Origin: Streptomyces sp. NBC_01314
GTDB taxonomy: Bacteria > Actinomycetota > Actinomycetes > Streptomycetales > Streptomycetaceae
Length of the DNA: 64,000 nt
Assembly (NCBI RefSeq): GCF_041435215.1
Contig: NZ_CP108394.1
Location: 4,960,001 to 5,024,000 of the forward strand
Reading direction: 5' to 3'
The notes under the pieces were generated by a model that was given only the letters and a program-made list of their open reading frames with translations, did no database searches and was not told the DNA's origin. This document shows, one piece after another, positions 58,356 to 64,000 of the stretch. A program made the translations under genes and the position numbers. The stretch's first letter is position 1; each line of letters starts with the position of its first letter.

Positions 58356-58662
58356 CTTCGCTCTTCTCTCCGGTCGACGCTGGGGTTCCCCGGGCTTGCG
58401 TCCCGGGGCGGGCCCCCGGAATGCCGTTGCCTCGCACGGGGCTCGGCGGCCGGCCCGGGGGTCGGGTCATGCTGACGCTGCGGAGTGTGACGGTACATCC
58501 CGCCCCCGTGTCAAACGGGAAAAGCCCGCAACGGCCACTCGAACGGTAACCCGACTACCGCCATTCCTGCCGCCCGGCGTGTTCAGCGATCCCTTCGGTC
58601 CTATGCGGAGGGTCACATCCCGGTCGCCCGGCGCGCTCCCCGGACCGGCTCACCGGGCCCGC
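58356..58662. promoter_or_regulatory. topA upstream region
   Basis: A 307-bp gap on the minus strand between the end of the small membrane protein gene and the topA TTG. It should hold the topA promoter. A TTGACA hexamer is present (58509-58514 read on the minus strand), but no good -10 lies at 16-18 bp; TACCGT is 13 bp away. No gene is visible. Confidence 0.45.
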
Positions 58663-58860
58663 TCAGATCCGCGTGAGGCACCACGCGCCGAGCACGAGGG
58701 CGGTGACCGCCGCGACGCTCGCGAGCGTCGCCGACAGCGCGGGCCGCACCCCTTGGGCGACCGGCTCGCCCCGGCGCAGCCGCGTCACGGTCCACAGCAG
58801 CAGCCCGCCCCCGAACAGGGCGAACACCACCCCCGCGAAGATCGCCGGTCCGCTCTCCAT
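58663..58860 (-). CDS. Small two-TM membrane protein
   Basis: Protein of 65 residues. ATG 58860 with GGGAGGAC nine bases upstream; a start five codons earlier is less likely. Two TM helices: residues about 5-22 (AIFAGVVFALFGGGLLLWTV) and 42-63 (LASVAAVTALVLGAWCL), joined by a short basic loop. No known domain. It lies between the Ser/Thr kinase gene and topA on the same strand; conserved small proteins occur at this place in Streptomyces. Function unknown. Confidence 0.7.
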   Translation of the reverse strand: MESGPAIFAGVVFALFGGGLLLWTVTRLRRGEPVAQGVRPALSATLASVAAVTALVLGAWCLTRI

Positions 58861-58959
58861 GTCCCGTCCTCCCACCCCTCGACTGCCCCGGGACGGGAGG
58901 CTGGCACGGACGGGAAGCGGGCGCGCGAACCCCAGGTGAACGCGAGGCGTCCGGGGCCC

Positions 58960-61254
58960 TCAGACCGAGCCGGGCGTGGATATCTTCCCTGTCGTCCTCG
59001 ACACGTCGGCGTTGCGCACCGTGCACACCACCTTGTTGAAGCCCTTCTTCCACTCCTCTTTGTCGGACACCCATCCCGACACGATCAGGTCAGCGCCGGG
59101 CGCCCAACTCGACTCGAACCTGTTGGTGCACAGCTTTCCCCCTTCGGCGAGGGCGCCGTCGAAGGTCATGTTGGCGGGTGCCTGGACCGATCCGACGACC
59201 TGGTCGGTGTGCGCTTCGGCACAGTCGGTCAGTGGGGCGTCGTACCCCTCTTCCTCCCTCGTGGTGTAGTCCCAGCAGTCGCCGACGGCCATCTGAGTGG
59301 GCCACAGGTTCATGCCCACGTCACGGAACCGGCCCACCTCGCCACCGATCGGGACGTGCTTGCCGAGTACGAGACACGCCGTGCCGCCCTTGGCCGCGGC
59401 GAAGCCCGCCTTCGTCGGGACGAGCGCGTAGACCCCCGCGTCGGGCAGGGCCTCGGCCATCGCGTCGGCCTGGCTGGCGCAGCGCCGCGCGCCGCCTGCC
59501 TTGGCGTCGGCATGGTCCGACGCCGTCTCCATCGCCACGACCTGCCCGTCCGGCCAGTCCTCGTCGCAATCCACCACCCCGAGGTCGGGCACCGACGCGA
59601 ACGCCGCCCCCGTCCAGACCGCCTTGACGCAGTCCCCCACCTCCAGCGGCTTCTTGAGGGCCGCCTGCTCGCCGTAGGGGTACTCCGAGCCCGGCTGCGA
59701 CACGAGCGCTTCCGGGGTGTCGGAGGGCTTGGGATCCGGATCGCCCGTCAGGTTCACCGCGGCCCAGGTCCCGCCGCCCGCCACCAGCAGCACGGAGACC
59801 ACGATCGCGAGGATCGCCGCCGCGGGCATCTTCCGCTTCGGCCCACCGGGCGGCGGCGGTCCTCCGGCCGTGATGGTCGGATACCCCGCGTTCCCCGGCG
59901 GCTGGGCCCCGCCGCCTCCGTACGGCGTCGACGGGTTGGCCGCGTAGGGGAGGGTGCCGCCGTACGCCGGCGCCTGGCCGCCGCCGCCGTACGGCGTGGG
60001 CCTGCCGCCCCCGTACGGGTTGTAGCCGGCGTAGGGACTCCGTGGCTGCTGCCCCTGCTGCCACGGGTCGTACGGTGACGGGCCGCCCGCCGGGGTGTTC
60101 GGGGTGTTCGGCGCCGAGGGCGACGCGCCGGGTGTGTGCGGGGCGCCCGGGGTCTGTGGTGTGTACGGCGTGTGGGGTGCGCCCGGTGTGTTCGGTGTGC
60201 CTCCGAGGCCGTGCTGCCCGGCGGCCACGTACCCGGGCGGCGCACTCGCCACGTACCCCGGGGGCGCACCGGCGGCCGCGTGACCGCCGGGCGTACCCGG
60301 TGTACCGGGCGTACCGGGAGCCGGGCCGAAGCTCCCGGGCGCCGACGCTGGGGTGGTTCCCCAGCCCGGTGGGGTCGGCTCGCCGCCCGCGCCGGCCACC
60401 CGCTCCAGTCCGCGTGCCGCCGCCTCCGGCGACAGCCGGCGCACCGGGTCCTTGATGAGCAAGCCGTGCAGGACGGTGGCCAGTTCACCGGCGCGGGCGG
60501 GCGGCGTCGGCTCCTCGCCGAGAAGGGCCGTGAGCGTCGCGTACTCGCCGTGCCGGTCGAAGGGGCCGCGCCCCTCGACCGCCGCGTACAGCGTGGCGCC
60601 GAGCGAGAACAGGTCGGCGGCCGGAGTGGGCGGCTCACCCCGTGCGCGCTCCGGGGCCAGGTATCCGGGGGTGCCGAGGATGCCGGCGGTGGCGGTGAGC
60701 CGGGGTTCGTGGGACTCCGGCTGCAGCGCGATGCCGTAGTCGGTGAGCAGTACGCGCGCGTAGGGGTCGCCCGAGGCGTCGGCGGCCAGCAGGATGTTGG
60801 CCGGTTTCACGTCCCGGTGCAGTATGCCGATCCGGTGTCCCGCCGTGAGCGCGTCGAGGACGGCGAGCCCGATCCGGGCGACCTGCGAGGGCGGGAGCGG
60901 CCCGCGCTGCCGTACGACCGCCTGGAGATCGATCGCGTCCGGCACGTACTCCATGACGATCCACGGCAGGCCGTCGTGGAGCACCACGTCGTGGACCGTC
61001 GCCACATGCGGGTGTCCGCGCAGCCGCGCGGCGTGCCGGGCCTCGCTGCGGGCCCGCGCGATGCGCTGGGCGGGCTCGGTCGAGTCCATGGGGACATCGG
61101 GCATGGAGATCTCCTTCATGGAGACCTCGCACGCCAACTCCTCGTCGTACGCGAGCCAGACCCGGCCCATGCCGCCCGCGCCCAGAGTGCGCAGTAGTCG
61201 GTACCGGTCGTTGATGAGCCTTCCCCGGCCCTCCGCCGGCATAGCCCCCGCCAT
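58960..61254 (-). CDS. Membrane Ser/Thr protein kinase with extracytoplasmic septum-formation-like domain
   Basis: PknB-type kinase of 764 residues from the ATG at 61254 (GGGGGG upstream). The kinase domain (about 15-285) has GAGGMGRVWLA, VSMKE lysine, catalytic loop HRDVKPANILL, DYG in place of DFG and GTPGYLAPERA. A long Pro/Gly/Ala/Tyr-rich juxtamembrane linker (300-500) is followed by one TM helix (AAILAIVVSVLLVAGGGTWA) and an extracytoplasmic region with two Cys-paired modules (LEVGDCVKAVW...VVDCDE, AVGDCWDYT...LTDCAEAH) of the septum-formation/DUF4190-associated type. So the sensor part is outside, the kinase inside. Ligand and substrates are unknown. It is not of the PASTA class. Confidence 0.9.
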   Translation of the reverse strand: MAGAMPAEGRGRLINDRYRLLRTLGAGGMGRVWLAYDEELACEVSMKEISMPDVPMDSTEPAQRIARARSEARHAARLRGHPHVATVHDVVLHDGLPWIVMEYVPDAIDLQAVVRQRGPLPPSQVARIGLAVLDALTAGHRIGILHRDVKPANILLAADASGDPYARVLLTDYGIALQPESHEPRLTATAGILGTPGYLAPERARGEPPTPAADLFSLGATLYAAVEGRGPFDRHGEYATLTALLGEEPTPPARAGELATVLHGLLIKDPVRRLSPEAAARGLERVAGAGGEPTPPGWGTTPASAPGSFGPAPGTPGTPGTPGGHAAAGAPPGYVASAPPGYVAAGQHGLGGTPNTPGAPHTPYTPQTPGAPHTPGASPSAPNTPNTPAGGPSPYDPWQQGQQPRSPYAGYNPYGGGRPTPYGGGGQAPAYGGTLPYAANPSTPYGGGGAQPPGNAGYPTITAGGPPPPGGPKRKMPAAAILAIVVSVLLVAGGGTWAAVNLTGDPDPKPSDTPEALVSQPGSEYPYGEQAALKKPLEVGDCVKAVWTGAAFASVPDLGVVDCDEDWPDGQVVAMETASDHADAKAGGARRCASQADAMAEALPDAGVYALVPTKAGFAAAKGGTACLVLGKHVPIGGEVGRFRDVGMNLWPTQMAVGDCWDYTTREEEGYDAPLTDCAEAHTDQVVGSVQAPANMTFDGALAEGGKLCTNRFESSWAPGADLIVSGWVSDKEEWKKGFNKVVCTVRNADVSRTTGKISTPGSV

Positions 61255-61658
61255 CGCGACCCCCCGATCCCCCAGAGACAGCGCGTGCCTCCCCCGAGGA
61301 CACGTCGAATCCGTCTCTTGAAAATAGCTTCGCACGCACCACTGACAGGAGCCCTTTTACGTATCAATCCAGGCAGAGGAGACACACGCGCCCCAGGGGT
61401 GCGCCCACGCCTCACACGTCACGGGGACGGGCGCCGCGCGGGGTACCAGTACCGTCATCGGACGGTACGGAAATGGTCACCGGGTCCGCGAATCCCTGCG
61501 GGTCCGCGAGTCCTGCGCGGTTCGTGCGAACCGTGCGCGGTACGCGAATCCGTGCGGGGCCGCACATCCGTGCGGGGCCACTCGCCGCTGCCGGTCCCTG
61601 CTCGCGGGGGCCGCACCCTTCTCGCCAGTGCCGCAGCCTCCTCATCCGCCCCGGCGGT
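61255..61658. other. Spacer between methyltransferase and kinase genes with short repeats
   Basis: A 404-bp non-coding stretch. It carries a pair of 14-bp direct repeats (atccgtgcggggcc) at 61548-61561 and 61566-61579, within a degenerate run of gtccgcga/gtgcgcgg-like units from 61485 to 61585. An AT-rich step near 61318-61332 (cttgaaaatagcttcg) is a plausible promoter for the kinase gene. No gene is supported. Confidence 0.5.
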
Positions 61659-63191
61659 TCACCGAGCCGGTTCGATGAACCCCTGTTCGACGAGGAGCCT
61701 GATCTGGACCGGTGTCCGGTCGCGCAGCGCCACCGCGTCCTCGCCGACGAGCTGGGCGATGGCGTCCAGAATCCGCCCCGCGCTGAGCGTGCCGTCGCAC
61801 ACACCGGCGAATCCCGCGCCGACCGTGTCCACCTTCGTGGCCCGGCGCATACCCCGGTTCTGACGCAGCACCACATGCTCGGGGTCCTCGGCGCCGGGCA
61901 GTCCGACCTGCTCCTGGACGACCTCGGCGGCGAGTCGGAAGTGCGCGGCGAGGAGCGCCGCGTCGTCGTTCGCCCGCAGGTAGTCGACGCGCGCGAAGTG
62001 CTGCCGCACGGTCTCGCCGAGCGGCTGTTCGATCGAATGCGGCCACTCCTCGACGGTGATCGAGGGTTCGGAGTCCGCGACAGCCGCCTTCCGCAGCGTG
62101 ATCCACCCGAACCCGACGCTCTTCACCTTCCGCGCCTCGAACTCGTCGAGCCACGCGTCGTACCGCGCCTGGTACTCGGCCACGTCACCACGGTGGTCGC
62201 CCGCGTCCCGCAGCCACAACTCCGCGTACTGCGTGACGTCCTGGACCTCCCGCTGCACGATCCACGCGTCGCACCCGCGCGGCACCCACGACCTGAGCCG
62301 CTCCTGCCAGTCCTCCCCCTCCACGTGCTGCCAGTTGGCGAGGAACTGCGCGAACCCACCGTCGTTCAGCCGCACCCCCGCCTGCGAAACGAGCGTGCGG
62401 CACAGATCGTCCCCGCCCATCCCGCCGTCGCGGTACGTCAGCCGGGCACCGGGCGAGATCACGAACGGCGGATTGGACACGATGAGGTCGTACGTCTCGT
62501 CGGCCCGGACCGGTTCGAAGAGAGAGCCCTGACGCAGATCGGCCGCCGGGGCTCCGGATAGCGCCAGCGTGAGCGCCGTGATGTGCAGCGCGCGCGGGTT
62601 GAGGTCGGTCGCGGTCACGCGCGTGGCGTGCTGCGCGGCGTGCAGCGCCTGGATGCCGGAACCGGTCCCGAGGTCGAGGGCGGCCCCGACAGCCGTCCGC
62701 ACGGTGATCCCGGCCAGGGTCGTGGACGCCCCGCCGACCCCCAGCACCACACCCTCGTCCTGGCTCCCGATCCCCCCGGCCCCGCCAACCGCGCAGCCCA
62801 GGTCGGACACGATGAACCAGTCCTCACCACCGGGCCCGCCGTACGGCCGCACGTCGACGGCGGCGGCGATCTCGTCGCCGCCCGCACCGACGCGAACGAG
62901 CCACCCACTCTCCACGCACGCGTCAACAGGCAGCACACCTTCCACGCGCGCGTGGGGAACCGCCTGCTGCAACAGGAACAACCGCGCAAGCGCCTCCAGT
63001 GCCGTGTCCCCCCGCGTCGCCCTGAGCGCCGGCACGACCTCACTCCGCGCCAGGGCCGCGTACGCGGAGGCACCGAGCAGCTCAAGAAGCCCGTCGGCGG
63101 TGAAATCCACGCCGAGCAGCGCGTCACGCAACCGGGCAGCTACGTCGGACCGGTCGACAGAGGGCAGAGAAGACAGCCTGGAGTCACTCAC
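61659..63191 (-). CDS. Class I SAM-dependent methyltransferase (NPPF type, HemK/RlmG-like core)
   Basis: Protein of 510 residues, GTG start. An N-terminal helical domain of about 90 residues (DUF7059-like in feel) and a small beta domain precede the methyltransferase core: motif I GAALDLGTGSGIQALHAA, acidic end of strand 2 in TATDLNPRAL, and motif IV LIVSNPPFVISPG. NPP(Y/F) enzymes methylate a planar amide or amino nitrogen, as in glutamine of release factors (PrmC), or adenine/guanine in rRNA. The C-terminal 150 residues are helical and unassigned. The target is not deducible. Stands alone between the kinase and a lipoprotein gene. Confidence 0.85.
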   Translation of the reverse strand: MSDSRLSSLPSVDRSDVAARLRDALLGVDFTADGLLELLGASAYAALARSEVVPALRATRGDTALEALARLFLLQQAVPHARVEGVLPVDACVESGWLVRVGAGGDEIAAAVDVRPYGGPGGEDWFIVSDLGCAVGGAGGIGSQDEGVVLGVGGASTTLAGITVRTAVGAALDLGTGSGIQALHAAQHATRVTATDLNPRALHITALTLALSGAPAADLRQGSLFEPVRADETYDLIVSNPPFVISPGARLTYRDGGMGGDDLCRTLVSQAGVRLNDGGFAQFLANWQHVEGEDWQERLRSWVPRGCDAWIVQREVQDVTQYAELWLRDAGDHRGDVAEYQARYDAWLDEFEARKVKSVGFGWITLRKAAVADSEPSITVEEWPHSIEQPLGETVRQHFARVDYLRANDDAALLAAHFRLAAEVVQEQVGLPGAEDPEHVVLRQNRGMRRATKVDTVGAGFAGVCDGTLSAGRILDAIAQLVGEDAVALRDRTPVQIRLLVEQGFIEPAR

Positions 63192-63455
63192 ACCGCTCAG
63201 CGTAGCCGCGCATCGTGACCCGGCTCAGCTGCTGGCCACCGCGCCGTCGGAGCGGCGCCCACCCCACAGCGGCAGGACCGAGTCACAGGCGTAGCTGCGG
63301 CAATCGTGCGGCTGGGGCGGCACGGTGGGCGCGGCGGCACCTCGTACCGCCCAGCCGTCGAGCCGCGGAGCCCGCCCCTGCCCGGCACCGACCGCCGGGC
63401 GCCTGTCCGGCCCCCGGCGCGGTCACCCCACGGCCGGCAAAAAACCCGCTCAGCT

Positions 63456-64000
63456 CTAGGTCGAAGAAGCCGGCGCCGAAGCCACCCCGGAGGAGGTCGC
63501 GGACTTGCAGCTCTGCTGATCGGCCATCGCCTGCCCCACCTCCCCCTTCTCCAGCTCCTTCAGCGCGTCGCTCCCGGTCTTGCTCAGCTTCTCCAGCTCG
63601 GTGGCGACGCCTTCGAGCCCGTCCGCGAACTTCGCCTGGTCCTTCGTGTTCAGCGCGTCCGACTTCTTCTTCAGCTCCCCGTACGCCGTCGACAGCTGGT
63701 TCAGTTCGGCGACCGCGCCCTTCTGCTTCTTCGCGCCCTCCTCGACATCGGGCGCCCCGGCCTGCTGAATGGCCGTCGCCATCGCCTTGTACGCGTCGGA
63801 GATGTCCTGGAAGCCCTGGGAGTCGGCCTTCTGCACGTCCGCCGGTGCGCTGTCGTCCGAGGTCTCCTTCTGGATCGAGGCGTTGGCCGCCGCGATCTTC
63901 TTGATCTGCGGCTGCACGGAGTCGCAGACCTCCTTGGCCCAGGAGTTCAGCTTGTCGTTCGTCTCGTCGTCGCCGCCGCAGCCGGACAGCGCCAGTACCA
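63456..64000 (-). CDS. Small secreted lipoprotein, N-terminus cut by window edge
   Basis: The frame runs off the right end. The first visible residues are LALSGCGGDDE, the end of a signal peptide with lipobox LSGC, so the protein is a lipoprotein of about 175 residues with only the first dozen or so missing. The mature part is almost entirely helical, Lys/Ala/Glu-rich (FQDISDAYKAMATAIQQAG, LNQLSTAYGELKKKSDALN), like a small helical bundle, and ends with a Cys near the C-terminus (QQSCKSAT) that may pair with CDSV near the start. Similar small lipoproteins are frequent in Streptomyces; function unknown. Confidence 0.8.
   Translation of the reverse strand, partial: VLALSGCGGDDETNDKLNSWAKEVCDSVQPQIKKIAAANASIQKETSDDSAPADVQKADSQGFQDISDAYKAMATAIQQAGAPDVEEGAKKQKGAVAELNQLSTAYGELKKKSDALNTKDQAKFADGLEGVATELEKLSKTGSDALKELEKGEVGQAMADQQSCKSATSSGVASAPASST

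Noticed and set aside
1..64000. CRISPR arrays
   Set aside because: No regularly spaced direct repeats with unique spacers and no cas genes were seen.

Overview
The window looks like a piece of a Streptomyces chromosome. Base composition is very GC-rich with strong third-position GC bias, GTG and TTG starts are common, genes overlap by 4 nt (ATGA/GTGA), and the right-hand third carries the Streptomyces order secreted alpha/beta-hydrolase, DNA polymerase III delta', membrane-domain/thymidylate-kinase fusion, topA with a lysine-rich tail. There are no rRNA genes, CRISPR arrays or intact insertion sequences. Identifications below come from reading motifs and family resemblance; no database search was run.

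Left part (1-18.6 kb). A two-component pair (histidine kinase cut by the window edge, NarL-type regulator) converges on a minus-strand operon: trypsin-like/NTPase protein, PknG-like Ser/Thr kinase, VWA/zinc-ribbon protein, helical membrane protein and extracytoplasmic solute-binding protein. A small trypsin-co-occurring (trypco2-like) protein is divergent from its head. The kinase, membrane protein and binding protein recall mycobacterial PknG-GlnX-GlnH sensing; the protease, trypco2 and VWA parts recall predicted conflict systems. This combination is my best candidate for an undescribed system. After a metallo-beta-lactamase-fold hydrolase comes a second minus-strand operon (membrane glycosyltransferase, two beta-helix proteins, UDP-glucose dehydrogenase-like enzyme) that looks like an exported uronate-containing polysaccharide pathway.

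Middle (19.3-48.5 kb). This region looks accreted at one tRNA-Thr(CGT) gene (48493-48565, minus). A perfect 43-bp copy of the tRNA 3' end lies at 37701-37743, and two decayed copies in the same orientation lie near 37572-37614 and 19313-19357. The inner, younger island (37.7-48.5 kb) has an integrase pseudogene next to the tRNA, an IS3-type transposase remnant at the other end, and cargo for a 5-oxoproline-like compound: LysR regulator, D-2-hydroxyacid dehydrogenase, PxpA-PxpB-PxpC, MHS-type transporter, SDR, aminotransferase and RraA/HMG-aldolase-like protein. The older segment (19.3-37.6 kb) is a defence island, all minus strand: Ski2-like helicase, Phd/PIN toxin-antitoxin pair, complete Wadjet system (jetA-B-C-D) and a SUV3-like helicase, plus gene debris.

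Right part (48.6-64 kb). Core chromosome, all minus strand: lipoprotein peptidase-like hydrolase, DNA polymerase III delta', tmk fusion, topA, a small membrane protein, a membrane Ser/Thr kinase, a methyltransferase and the truncated start of a small lipoprotein.
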